NCBI GenBank assembly: GCA_018881555.1
Contig: JACAXG010000014.1
Span: forward strand, 11,837,803-11,901,802
Length of the DNA: 64,000 nt
Source: Amblyornis subalaris
Lineage: Eukaryota > Chordata > Aves > Passeriformes > Ptilonorhynchidae
Direction of reading: 5' to 3'
In this document: piece after piece, positions 36,011 to 49,600 of the stretch
Layout of the letters: each line of letters opens with the position of its first letter
Position numbering within the stretch: the first letter of the stretch is position 1
Notes under the pieces: generated by a model
Databases searched by the model: none
What the model saw: the letters and a program-made list of their open reading frames with translations, nothing else
Told to the model about the DNA's origin: nothing
Translations under genes and position numbers: made by a program

Positions 36011-37790
36011 CATAGAATCACAGAATCATTTGGGTTGAAAAAGACCTTTAATATCATCAAGTGCAATGGTTAACTTGTCACTGCCAAGTCCACCACTGAA
36101 CTATGTCCCTAAGTGCCACATGTACACACCTTTTAATTATGCCCATGTATGGTGACTCAACCACTTTCCTGGGCAGCCTGTTNCAATGCTTACCAAACCT
36201 TCCTATGCAGAAATTTTTCCTAATACCAAACTAAACCTCCCCTCATGCAACCTGAGGTCACTTCCCGTTGGACTATTGCTTGTTACCAGGGAGAAGAGAC
36301 CAACCTCCACCTGGCTACAACTTTTCAGGTGGTTGTAGAGAGCAATAAAGTCTCCCCTCAGCCTCCCTTTCTCTGAGTTAAACAACCCCAGTTCCATCAG
36401 CTGCTCCTCATCAGACTTGTGCTCCAGACCCTTCCCCAGCTCTATTGTCCTTTTCTGGACACACTCCAGCACCTCAGTATCTTTCTGATAGTGAGTGGCC
36501 CAAAACTGAACACAGGGTTTAAGGTGCAGACTCACCAGTGCCCAGTACAGGGGGACAATCACTGCCCTGGTCCTGCTAGCCACACTATTCCTGATACAGG
36601 CCAGGATGTCATTGGCCTTCTTGGCCGCCTGGGCACACCCTGGCTCCTGTTCAGATGCTGTCAACCAGCACCCCCAGGGCCTTTTCCGCTGGGCAGCTTT
36701 CCAGCCACTCTTCTCCCAGCCTGTAGCACTGCATGGAGTTCTTGTGACCCAAGTGCAGGACCTGGCACTTGGCCTTGTTGAACCTTGGTCCATCGATCCA
36801 GCCTGTCCAGATCCCTCTGCAGAGCCTTCCTGCTGTCNGGCGGATCAACATTCCCACTCAACTCAGTGTCACCTGCAACCGACTGAGGGTGCACTCGATC
36901 TCCATGTCCAGATTGTTGATAAAGATATTAAACAGGACTGGACCCAATACTGAGCCCTAGAGAACACTAGTGTAGGAAACCTTCCCTTTGCATTTTTAAC
37001 CCAGGCCCCAGGGAGGCAGCAGACTTTCCTAAGAAGAGGGTCTGGTCCTCATATAGGGCATTCCATTCCCTTCAGAAGGGAGTCTCCTATGACAATGACC
37101 CATCTTTTTGATGGGTCAGCAGTTTTGACACGGGGCATAGGCTGACCTAATCTCGATGACACNTCCATGCTGGATGAACCATCATCCTCATTATTGTCCA
37201 GTTCCACTTGCAGAGCCTCACACGTATGGTGCCAGAGCACCTGGGGAGCTAGGGCAGTCACAGAGGAGATGTGCCTGCTGTGCCAGAGAGGAACTTGTCA
37301 CATTGACCCCTATCCCTTAGGCCACTGTGTTCAACTAGGAGGAGAGAGAACTGGGAATCCTCTGTATCTTGTGTCCTGTCGGTCTGTCGGGCCTGTCTCA
37401 GGGAAGGCAGGATGCAATTCCACTAGTCTATATTTCTCTTACTGGTCGAGCTGGCAGGGCTTGGCACTCTGTGTGAACTGCTGCACCACAGGCAGTTTGC
37501 CTGCCCTGTTGGAGATGCTCCTGGTCTTTGGTGCTCCCGGTCTTTGGTGCTCCCCAGGGGCTTTCTTTTATAGGCGTGGAGAGGTGCTTGGCCACTGTTG
37601 CTCCAGGCCCTGCCCAGATCCCATCAGCTGCTGTAGCACGAGCTGCAGGCTCCTGGAGGATCTCTCGGCTTTCCAGGAGGTTTCTCCTGTTCGGTAACCC
37701 CACCCCTGCCCCGAGCACTGTATTGGAGTGTTCCACTGCAGATCGTGCCAGCACTGGAGTCACTTGCCAAAGCAAATTCCTGTCAACTTA
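36011..37790 (-). mobile_element. CR1 LINE copy, internally deleted, with ORF1 and ORF2 remnants
   Basis: On the minus strand the copy ends at 36011 with two tail units of the type ATTCTGTG/ATTCTATG, the signature CR1 3' end. Upstream (about 36240-36980) lie ORF2 remnants: LGPVLFNIFINNLD (RT), then AGD where FADD is expected, then the conserved C-terminal region (for example PCVQFWA). The catalytic motif is damaged and at least one frameshift and one stop (TAG in the SVL*GS segment) are present. At about 36990 the sequence switches to ORF1-type sequence with the esterase-like motif IVIGDSLLKG (minus strand, about 37070-37100). Thus the ORF1 end, endonuclease and first half of RT are missing. 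Farther 5' (to about 37790) a TATAAAAG box (37565-37572) and a 16-bp tandem repeat (37523-37554) may be CR1 5' UTR; that part is inferred. Confidence 0.8.
37523..37554. repeat. 16-bp tandem duplication in the presumed CR1 5' region
   Basis: The unit GGTCTTTGGTGCTCCC occurs twice head to tail without mismatch. It lies just downstream (in CR1 sense) of a TATAAAAG sequence. It could be part of the element's promoter region or a local slip duplication. Confidence 0.8.
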
Positions 37791-40700
37791 GAAGATCCTC
37801 ACATGATCTGCTAGCCAAATCCATGGTGGCTTTTCCTCTGCCTCTAGAATAGAACATAGTATGCTGTACAATCATGCTGCACACTGTTTGTGTTCCTAAA
37901 AATGCTGATTTAGTGAAGAAAATTAAACTTTATTCAAGCTATCTTGCAGTGTAAAAACCCCCGTGAAAATGACTGGGCAGCAACCTCTGTCAGGCAGTGT
38001 CGTAATCTCCTCTAAATACAGTTGTAAAGTCTGATCCCATCTAGTGCCCTGACAGATGAGTAAAATTGGCTAAGTTTGGCATTTTTGTGTTCACACTTAT
38101 TCCAGATAAGCAATGTGTTTCAAGGACGAGGAGAGCTCCTGAAATTAGCACATATGATCCAACCTTTCCCAGACATCCCAGTAAAGTCTACCAGCCTGGA
38201 TTCCTACTCGTTGGGTAGACAGAGTATCCCTTTTTATCTAACCTGTTCTTTGCTCTGCTCTGTTTTCTATCTCTGTTAAAACTAACCCAGCCTAGAGAAT
38301 GTGCTGCAACTTATTATTGAGAGATCTGCCACTCCCCTTTAACCACCATAATGCATTTATTATAAAGGAACTTACTTTGACCTTAATTTCCTCCCTTCCT
38401 TCCTGCTTGTCCCTGCTTACAGCTTTGCTTTTCAAACTAAGCAAACATGGTGCTACAGTAGCCATGTGCATCATCAGACCAGCTTGTGGTGCTGTCAGGT
38501 ATTTAATGACACATCAGCTCCGTCCCCAACCTCATGAGGCTCCCTTGAAGCAACATTCTCCCACTCTGCTCCTCACTTCACCCACAGACTAGTACACACA
38601 TGATGTTTTCGAGGGCTGCCTCCCATCAATTACATCCTTCTCTTTGTGCTCCTCTCCCTTGATAAGCTCTTGCACGATTTACATGCTTTTGTGCAGGCAT
38701 CAAGCAGTCTTCTGCTGTTTAGAGGCACTTGTCTCCTCCTCTGGAGCTTAGTGATGTGTGAGTGCTGGGCTTTCCCACCAAATCCTCGTGCTAAGGGTGG
38801 ATCTGTCTCCAAAGGCTCTTCTCATCACCCCAAGATGCTCCATGCCGTAAGTGAGAGAAGGGGGATCAAAACACTGCGTGGAGAAGCACAGGGTTCTTTC
38901 TGGTGGTTATGTTTTTTTTCAATCCTGCAGAGGGTCCCCAGGGTGTGGGACAACTGTGCCTATTAGGGACACCGCATTTAACATTTTAGTCTCCATTGCT
39001 TAATATTTCAAGAGATAATTCTGAAACAAACTCCTATTTATCTCACAAGATTAATTCAGTACCAGCCTCTGCTCTCGCCTATTGCTTTACCAGCCTCACT
39101 TGCCTCTCCTTTGTCAATGTTTGTCTCATTCTTTTTCAAGCCCCTGCACCGACCTAGCCCTGCTACCTGCTACCCAACTTCACACCCTATGGACTGTTAC
39201 GTTGTGGTGCCGTCTCTTGCCTTAATGTTATGTCATTGCGGTTTAGGGAAGTATTTGGGGGCCTCCTGTAGCCCTTTCTCACCTCTATTACATATGTTCC
39301 TACAGTTTATAGCCACAAATTAGAGAACCCTATAACTTTAAATCAACATCGTCATGCTCCAGTGCCGCCTACAGTAACAAAGTCCCTATTTCTCCTCCAC
39401 TGTGTGGGTTTGGCAAACTTGCTCCTTGCATCACTGCACAAAGGCATCTTTCTTCTCTTTAGCAGCTGTCTGCTTGTTACCTTTGGTTAAGGCAGAACCA
39501 TTCCCACTCTGAACAAACATTCCAGGCTTATAGCCTTTATACCAGCTCCCAGATGGCCATTTCTCTGACAGCTCCTCACTAGCTAAGGGAGAATGTCGTG
39601 GAAGAATACACAGAAGATTCGAAATCCACAGCTGAAGAATGTCCTCCATCAACCTTATCAGTGCCAGTGTGTGCCACAACCACTGGTTTATGCATTAAGA
39701 CACTTTTAAGGACCTAGAAAAACTTGTAAGGGACCATCTGTCCCTGCCTTCCGCGGCTGAGTTCATAGAAGGGTTGTCAACCACATTTTATTAGTTTGAG
39801 AATAATGTATCACCCTCTTGGCATTTTTAAACAGGCTTTTGTTTCCAGATATGATACTTAGAGGGAAAGCTAATCTTCCTGTAGGCACCTGCTGACACAC
39901 AGGAGGACTCGGAGGCAGTAGATGTGTGCAACCTCATCTCTTACACACACTGTCCCAGGCTGGACATAAAGCACAGCACAGCCAGCCAGGGGCAGGGCCA
40001 CTTAAACCCATTAGAGGGGTCTTTGCTGTGACTAAGCAGCACAATGAGATTAGGCAGGAGGAGCAGGGGGATGGGGAGGCCCCCGCAGCCCTGTGCTTAC
40101 AGCCACAAGGTTTTAAGCACTACACATAACAAGAGCAAAGTGTGGATGGGAGGTAGGGCATGCTTGGAGTCCAGGGGACAGGGTAATTCTTTTACCTGCA
40201 GGACTCCCGTTTAGTTTGCTGCAGCCCTGATCACGGTGATACGCTGGCAGCGACAGGCTCGGCCAGGAGAGCAGAGCGCAGTATCTGGGTCAGTACAGCT
40301 GAGGTGCCTACCCTGAGGGAAGGGGAGAGAGTGGCTACCACAGAGATTTGCCTTCTCTTTGAAATGGGCACAAAGGGATTCTGAATCTCCTGGATTTAAA
40401 TCCTGGCAGAGGTCAGTGCCAGCTTCTTTTCAATATCTCCTAAGAAGGTCAACATGATAAAAGCTCACCCCCTCATTACTCAAAGCGATTAGCAACCACT
40501 CCAACAGCACCAATAGCTTCTCCTCCTCTCCCCTAGTTTTATTACCAAGCAAGTCTGTGAGTGGGTTCAAAGGAACAGATGTCTTCATTGTGCCTTCCCC
40601 CTCCTTTTGCTCACAGGAAGAGGTGGAGCAGAAAGAAATTAATTTCCTCCAAATAATATTTTTTGCTTACTCTATCCTCTCCACTATTCAATGGTCACAA

Positions 40701-43576
40701 AGTAGGGAGGAAACTGCAAACTTCTGATACTGCAGCAACTTATTCAGAGTGTGACAAAAAACTTTCACACTTTCAATACACAAAACAGTCTCCTTATCTG
40801 AATAGCACCCATGCTTCCATTCAGAATCTTTGCGGTAAAAGTAATAAAAATTTGGTAAATACATTTTTCTTCATCTTTGTATCCAGCTGAGCTTGGGTTT
40901 GCAGTTACTGGGTGATTTTTCACCTATAAAGGTGCACCTCAGTCTGTAATATGCAGCATTTTACTGCTTACCACCAAAGCATGCATGCAGTTCTGAGTGA
41001 AATTCCAGAGGCCACAAAGTACTCAATCATTAAAAAGAACTTGGTAGCAATACAGAAGCACTATTAACCCAGTCCCTACTGCAAGCTCTGCTGTCAGCAT
41101 TACCAAAAAGTGCAAGAGATGCTATTCATGATTAGCTGAGTGTTGCCATTGAAGCCCTGCAGTATGAGCCCAGTGTATTTGCCACTTGGTGCCGCCTTTT
41201 GCTCAGAGACAGGCAAAGGTAGGAAAGAGCCTTCCTGGGAAAAAAAGTACAAGAACTTTGGCAAGAATTTGCTGACAGAGCCTGCCCTTACTAACCTGAA
41301 AGGACATCAAGCCTTCTGCTTTGAAAGCACCAGCCCCTGCACTTCGAACTGCATGAAAATCTCCTGTGGCTGGATAGAGAACAGACATTTAAGCACAAAA
41401 GAAGTCAGAGCACAGCTGGGACCCCAACTACCTTATTTAATAATTACATAGAAAGAGGCATGGCAGCGTGTGCAAACATTGCCCCCTCTCCAGACAGCTA
41501 CAGAGCTTGGGGAGCACCACCCACTGTTTAAAGGACCACCATCTCCCATGGAATACACCAAGGTTACACACAATAGTGTGCAGTAGCCCAAGCCTGCCAC
41601 ACTTGACCTCTTCCAAATTACCAGGAGCTGTACCAGGGGCATTGGGTAGAGACGGGTTTTTTGGCTGCTCTGCTCACTGGCACAGGTTTATAAACTGGAT
41701 CTGGTTTATAGACCACAGTCCAGAACCAGGCAGCAATAGAGAGGTATCCTAATTTCTCATGGAAAGTAGATAGGTTGCTAAACTATAGAGTGAGCTCCCA
41801 GAGGACAGATACTAAGAGTAACTATTGTGCCAAGTTCTGAACTGCTTTCCCATGGGACCAGAATGACAACCCTGAGTTTCTCATCTCCACCCCCTCCTGA
41901 CTCAGCAGTTGCAGAAAAAACCCCCACGGTTCTTCCTATAGCTCTCTTTACTAAGGCAGAATCTAGCATGTATTTCAGCAGAAGACTGAGAGAGCTAAAG
42001 TCTTTCTGGGAACATGGAGAGGAGACAATTCCCACCACCCCCTGTAGACATTTCCTCTCTTCGATGCATCCACGAGTGAGGCTACAAGTACCCCATGTTC
42101 TGGCTGCTGGAGGCTGCTGGTATCCTGCAATCATTTTGCATAAATGTATTTTCTGACAGTCATCAACACAGCAATATAGACTCCACATTCTCCAGTGCCA
42201 AGAGTTGCTACTCTGTATTCCCCACAAATGCTCTGTGTGTAATAAAAACCACGTCTTGTTCAGCAGTTGAGATTAAGACTTCCCTATTACAGGTTACAAA
42301 CCAGCCTGTTTCTCCTTTTTGGGCTGTATTCCCCAGGCACCACCATCAGCATTCACTTGGACTTCACCCATGTATAAACGTTCAACCAGATTTAGGGTTA
42401 AAGTGCTCCAATTTACAACATCAGCAGTAAAGTCCAAAGAGCCGTGTTGTTAAGAAAACCGATTTAAATTGATCAAGCACTTCTGCTCATTCTCTGCACT
42501 CCTCAGCCTACATATAAGCAAGTTTTAAACAAATGTGTGTTTATAGTGCCAGACTTCCAGGCAATTGCCCAGTCCCATCTCTGGCATGATTCTATGTATA
42601 CATATAACTGCAGAAAAGCTCATTCCAGTGACTTTCTGGGAGACTGCCAAGTGTGACTGCAAAGGGAAAAATAGGTGAGCTAATCACATTCCTATTTACG
42701 AAAACAGAATTTTCTCCATCTCAGCAGAAGGTGGAAGGAAATACATTTGGCCAAGAGGACCCCAGTGATCTCTATACTGATGGTATTTGACTATAAAGGA
42801 ACACTTGGAGTGGGAGAAGCACACACAGGCACCTCTACACGTTAACCATGCCTATTGCAAACGCATTTCTGTACTCCTTTCAGGCTCCCAGGCTGGCAGC
42901 ACGCAGTTCTGGACACATATTTCCCACGCTTCCCCAGCCTCATGGCACAAGACCTCTGTGTGAACCCCTCCTCTCATCACTCTGTTAGACCATTGCTGCC
43001 TCAAAGGGAACTGTACCTGACATGGCTGTAGTTACAGACACAGATGGCAGAGCCAACCCAGCATTTCTATCAAGTTCTTCCTTTTCTCAACCCGACTGCC
43101 AGCTAAGAGTTCTGGAAAATGTTTTGGCACCAGTCTTAGCTGAATCATCTAGTAATATAAGCCACATTGTTGCACACACGTGATCTGGAAAACATCTTTT
43201 CTTTAGCAATTTCACAGGAGGAGAAGGTAAAATTTATAGCAGCTTGGCTTGTGGCCTTGAGTGTGCCACAGACCAAGGGAATCAGCCTTTCTAGTTCAGA
43301 CTGCAAAAGGGAAATCAATCCACTTTATTCTTCATAACTCACTAAACCACCTCAACTATTACTAGAGACAGTGAGCAAACCCCTGCCAAACTCCGCAACA
43401 GGAGAACTTCCAGAAACAAATAAGACAAACCCTGAGAGAAGGTCAGCTAGGATTTTTGCTGAGATGCAAAGAGAAACAATCAAAAAAACAAGCAACTGTA
43501 AATAGTCCAGTCAACAGTTAATACAACCCAACCAAGGTGAACGTTAACGAAGTGGCAGAAGGCACAAGACTACTTA
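37791..43576. other. Intron segment: no recognised gene or repeat
   Basis: Unique intron, AT-rich with some pyrimidine-rich parts at 38380-39330. No exon, RNA gene or mobile element is recognised. Confidence 0.4.
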
Positions 43577-43626
43577 AAATGCTTCTACTACTTATATCCT
43601 GAAATGCTTCTGCTGCTTATATCCTG
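43577..43626. repeat. 25-bp tandem duplication (two units)
   Basis: Two adjacent 25-bp units (43577-43601 and 43602-43626), each starting AAATGCTTCT and ending CTTATATCCTG, differ at two positions. This is a small local duplication, fairly recent judging by the few differences. Confidence 0.85.
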
Positions 43627-46600
43627 AAAACAGCTTCAAAGCACAGGTTGCAATTTTCCATTAATCTTTACACAGACTTGAGTACAACAGGGCTCTGTCC
43701 CAAACCAAGAAGTCCTAGAGGTACTGGCAATATAAACCAAACCCCTCTATTTCAGCATGAAAAGCTGGTTTAAGTATTACTGCCAACCATTAACCTGCCC
43801 CTTGTGGGATGGCTCTGCTGGACCCGTATCAGGTGAAACAGACACTGCTGCTTCCTTCCTTGCCAAGACATCATCAGACAGTGTGAGTGCCTCTCTGGCC
43901 ACAGCACCAGGAGCTACATGAAGATGTCTGTCAGCAGGATGCTCTTCTGGGACAGAAATCTTGGGTAGCAAAGCCAGCTATCATGTTGCCTCTTTTCTGA
44001 AGCCTGACATTTGGCAATCTGGCAAGTATAACCTCACCTGCAGAAGTCATAACATGTATGCATCTTCTTGTGTCCAGGAGAAAAAACTCAGAGATGGAAG
44101 AATCCAAGCTCCTTGCAGAGTGCTCAGCACCACCAGGCACACTACACCATTTCAGATCAGTGACTGAGCTCTTAGCTCTTCAAAAGGCAGATTAAAACTA
44201 CTTGCTGCATTAGGACAGAAAGAAAAAAAAAAACCCCAAAGAAAAAAGAGAAGGATTTAATAGCTCTGCTCACTCACAGTCCTCCTTGAAAAAAAGCTGC
44301 AAAGAGTTAAGGTAGAGACTGACCAAAGCTTAAGTTTTGCCCTCATCAACCTTAGCTGCGTGTTTTCAGTGCCAATGAAGACACTGTAAGAGTTGGAAGA
44401 AAAATAAAGTGAGAACAGGCAGATAAGGGGATTTCACAGTGATCCAAGCCAAGCACTGCTGTCTTATACTGTCCTTGAAAAGGGAAGTGAGAGATCTTTT
44501 TGGAGAGAGCACTAGAAGTACAAAAGCGATACACCTAGGAGCATTTTAGGTTGCAAAGGCCACATTATGACCCGAATAATAAAAAAAATTTCATCCTTCC
44601 TTTTCTCTTGGGCACTAAAAACAACTAAGTGAACTTGCAAAAAAAGAGTCAAACCTTTCCTGCACTTTCTTCCTCTCTCCTCAAAACCCATTTCAGTATC
44701 TCCTAGATCTAGTCTTCCCTCACGGCAAGGTAGCACAAAGAAGGGCTTGGTTTTGTTACTTGAAGAGTGCTTAAGTATAAAGAAAACTGAGTCACTCTGG
44801 ACTGGAAATAAAATGTGTTGTAAACTGCTGTGAGTGATTAAAATTACTTCAAGAACGGTCTTAGAAATATTAACAGGACATACCACAACTGGTTTCAAAG
44901 TCAAGCTGCAAATGAGAATCCATAGCACCACTTTCAAGCTCACTTCAAGGTGACAAAGACTCACATTAGGAAGACTGTGGTGACTTGGTCAGGCCCTCTG
45001 TTGTGTGCATGTGTCTTCTCAACTCTTCACTGTCGTGTGGAGACTTCAGTTTGTCTCACTACTTGGAAAACTACACTTCACAAGCCTAAAAACCTGTCGA
45101 GAAATGTAGGAACTATTGTTCCACTTACTATGGATTTTCCCTAGGAAGAATCTTGTATAAATCAAGATGCTGAGGACAAGAAAAGCTGAATCAAATATGG
45201 AAGAAACACCTTACATTATACTAATTTAGGAGAGGAAAACATCCAATCCCAATATCAAAGACTACAGTGGAAAGAACTGCATCACAAAATGTAAAAGGAG
45301 ACAAACACCTTTCTGTTACAAATTGGAGCAAAACTAAAGCACTGGAAAAACCAGAACTTCCTCCTTGTTTCCAAAAAAATCTTCCTCTTTTGAAATTCTA
45401 CTGTTGTTAGTTCTTTAGATAATGGGAGACACTAGAAACTAATGTTATTTTTTCTTAAAAGTATAAAACTAAAACCAAACCTCCTCAAAAGCCCCCAAAC
45501 TTATCCGTTCTCCAGAAATCAGGAATTTGTACAAAGTGTCCTTGACTTGACAAAATCACAGTTTAGGAGAAGGCTACACAGCAGCAAAGGAAAGGTAGGC
45601 AAAAAAGAGTCTCTATGCACGTCAGATGCCTTACGATACAGTGCCATGTACATGCCATGAATCACAACCAGATGTTGTCATAATTAAACTTGTATAGTCG
45701 TGTCCAGCTACTGCATACCAATTAGCCATCCCTTCCCAATAGCCAAATACAATAGTTATTTATGGCTAAAAAAAATTTGTTTCAAAATAGCCAATTGCAA
45801 CATTTGCAACATTGAAGCAAAGCACCAAGATCCTAGTTTGCAGGTAATCCTCCTGGCCGAGGAGATCAGCATTCCTGAATTATGGTAATTTTATTACTGG
45901 AAAGAAAAGACCTTTGATTTTACAGAAGACAATCATCACGCAGTTTGAACAGAAAGTGATCACACCTCCAGATGGACAGAAAAAAAGGAGGAGGGAGGAT
46001 GGGAGAGAGGGTGAAGCTTGTGTGCAAACCCAACCCTGCCTATGAAATGGAAACAACTGGTGTTTCTTCCCTGAAGGCTGAGGGTGGACAAGTAAATATG
46101 CACCTCCCTGGTCTGTGCAGACAGGTGCCACCAAGGAAGATGAAGCTATCTCTGTGTGGCAGAACATGCTTGTGGTGTGACAACCTGGTGGCTCTGGCAG
46201 GTGTAAATGCACTTCAGGTGTCCACAGAACTTCACCTCCAAAGCAGACTACAGTCAGGGTCAGCACTGCACACGTACCTCATTTAGGAGTGCTTCTGGAA
46301 ATTTATAGGTAAGGAAAATGTGTGTGCTGGGAAAAACAGGTCATAAAAAACCCAGACTATTTAAATATAAAATAAAATGCAGCAAAGTGCACTTTGTGGC
46401 CACAGTACGTCCCTTAGGAATCCTGAGGCTCTTCCTGACAGATCGCTGGTAATCACAGACTATTTCTCTCTGCCTCAGACAGCTAACAGGATCCAGCCCT
46501 TCCCACCACTTAAAATTCAATATTGCAAGAGACTGCCGACTCCTCTGTACATCGGAAGCAATGGGGGAAGCGAACAAAGCTGCTTTACTTTCTCTAATCT

Positions 46601-49600
46601 TTCTCCCTTGTGTCCCTGCACCAGATGGTGCCGAGCTGCAGGTTGGAGAGAGATAATAAACCCAGAGGAAAAAAAATATGGTAATATTAGGTTATAAAAC
46701 AGCTGACCTTCAAATATGACGTCAGCTCCTGTTTAATTGATGGGACAGGTCCAGACAGACAGACGCATGCACCCTGGGATGTCCATATTCAGCACCTTCT
46801 TTTCTAATATGGGAAGAAGCCATACGGCAGCACCGTTAAAATGGTCTGCTCAACCTTCAGAGGTGTGAGAATAAGCAGAGAAAAAGTCAGAGTATCCTTT
46901 TGACTTCAGATAGGCAGAACCACTCGTGGAAAGCATTCTTGCTGAACATGGTTTTGCTTAAAAAGTGGTCCAGGATCGCCAGTCTCTACTGATGATAGCC
47001 TGCCTCTCCCACCACAAGGAAAGTGAAATAACCCCAGAGTTAGACAGCACGGATCTAGAAGATGAAAATTATCAAACATAAGATGGTTTTAAGTTTCTGG
47101 CTACACTGGTCCAGAAGATTGCTTCCAGCTGCCTTCACTGCAGGCACTGCTATGAACAGCGGTTTTCAACATCATATTACGGACTGGAGTTATCCTGCTG
47201 CAGCCAAGCACAAGGTCTGGAAAACTCTGCCACAGCATACTGTAAATTTTGGCAGCCTTTTTTGATATGCTGATGCCAAGCAATTCCCACCAGCCTAGTC
47301 TTGGATGACTATTGTCTATGACGTCCAGCTTTGAGTTAAAGCAAAATAGTACTCATGTTGATGAAATGGAAAGCTAGGTTACTGTGAGAAGATGGAGCAG
47401 TGCATAGGCCTGAGAGTGGGAAGCCCCGGCTGGCCTTCTGCCTCCCCTGCAAACACATGCAGCACAGAAGAAGGCTCCTCACCCTCCTTGGCAAGGAAGT
47501 CATCTCCTGCCCATCTGCCACAACTGTTTGCAGGTGGATGAAAAGGGCTTTAAGACTATGAATTGCTTTGAGAAACGTTAGATTCTGGTTTGGTGCTTCT
47601 AGCGCTCTCTAGGCAAAGGTGACAGACAGCAGCCTCAGCTAGAATAGTGTGCACCTCATGCCATACTGGACGAAGCAGCCAGCATTGTACACTCACAGGA
47701 CTTCATGCCTATGTTTCGCCAGTCTCAAGAGAAATCTATCCAGAGACTCCCAGCAGCAAGGGACAAAGCCACATTGAGGGACAACACTGAACAGTTCAGT
47801 ATTTATTAGACGTGTACAAAAATAAAATAGCTTGTTGTTAGCAGCTCAGTGCTGAAACACTGAATTTCAATTTTCTTGCTGCGTCAAAGATACTTCAATC
47901 GGGGAGGAACAAAGGCGAGAGCAGACACTCAGCCACTGTGTCCCAGCGCAGTGTCTGCACCCAGACACCAATACAAACATCCCTCGGTCACATCACAGCC
48001 GTACCAGGTCTGCCTGGCTCTGCTCTCTGGAGCCAGACAGATGCCTGGATGTTAGCCAGCACACAGGTCCCTCACCAAACTAGTGCTTCATCATCCTACG
48101 AACAGCCTCTGTCCTTCTCAGAAACCAAAGGCTGCTGGCAGGGAAAATGCCTTCCTAGGAACTCAGAAATTTTGCACAGAGATTGGAATTGAGGCAGCAG
48201 TGATTTAACATCTACCATTAAAAGCAGCTAAAAAATTTTATTGTCAGAGATAAATAAATTCTATCCAGACATTTGCAGCTTGCAAGCCAGGCCACAGGAA
48301 GGCCAGAAATAGATTTGCTGCAAGACGACCAGGAAAAAATTGAAGTGTATTTTACAGAGAACACAAGCCCTGGATTGCCTCAAACCACTGCTTTGTCCAG
48401 CACCTAGATGAGAGACAGAGGGTCAGGAAAGGAGGTGCTTAAGTGACCAATATTTGCCAGTTGAAACAGATGAGACCAAGAAATAAGGAATAAGGCAGAA
48501 CAATGCTGAATTGTAGTGCAAAACGGGAGAATTATCTTTCTTGGTGCATAACAGAATAGCAACAACCCTAAAAATAACCTTAATAATTTTCCTCCAGGAT
48601 CACACTGGGTTTTCATTTGGGGCCACTTGGCATCCTAAATAGCTTCAATCTCTGCCTAGTTATCAAGTGTGGCACTGAACACCTGCATGTGTAGGAATTC
48701 TGTGTTAACAGAGTTTGAATGAGACTCCAAGATGCACTGTTGAGATCTTTCAGAGATGCTGGTCACATGGTTGTTTTGCCATGCTGAGGACACAAATAGC
48801 TTTGCCTTCCTTTGTCAGCTGGTTTTCAAAGCAAATAGGAGGACCTTCGACTTTCTACCAGAAACAGAGACAGGGATTGACTAAGGAATGTATTTCTACA
48901 CCCCTTGTTACCATACTTGCTACAAAACAAACCCACAGGCTCCTGCTGCCTTGCTCTGCAAGACACAAACACAGCAAAAGGCACACAGTTCACAGAGCTG
49001 TGGACAAAGCCAAGCAGGTGGTGGGGCCTATATGACCAGTTTCCTATCTTCTTCCCATATGGGTCAACAGCAGACCTCCCACATCCTCCAACAGGAACAA
49101 TTTAAGTAGCTGGAGGCTAAAGATGGAGTTGCATCAGCATGGAGGGGACATCAAACGAGAGAGGTTTGCATCAGTGATACCAGCACTATCCTCCCACAGG
49201 CTTTCTCCCCTGACCTTCTCAGATCAATTGCCCCTGTAATTCTGAGCAATACAACACTAACTACAGTCGCTTCAATATTCCAGTCACTAAAGTTGTAATG
49301 CCTTAAAAACAAAGGGATTGGGAGAGGGGATGGTGAAGGAAGAAGGGTGAAGCTGTGCTGTGTCAGGGAAAGGGAAGAGGCCTCTCTTTGATGTTAACTC
49401 CTGCTGTTCTAAATGGAACCTTACCCATAAATTTTTAGTTAAAGAATACTGCAAACAACCACAATGGGGTTTTATCCTGGCAATACCAACCCCACATCAG
49501 CTTCTAAAGCTCTTAGTTGAACAGAGGGTGAACAGCAGCAACACTGTGCTGAAGTCTGCATTCCTAAAATTCCCCAGCGAATGTAGGCACGCTCAGAGAA

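Noticed and set aside
36203..36793. 196-codon minus-strand ORF taken as a possible gene
   Set aside because: It is the decayed C-terminal part of CR1 ORF2, with frameshifts and the CR1 tail just downstream.
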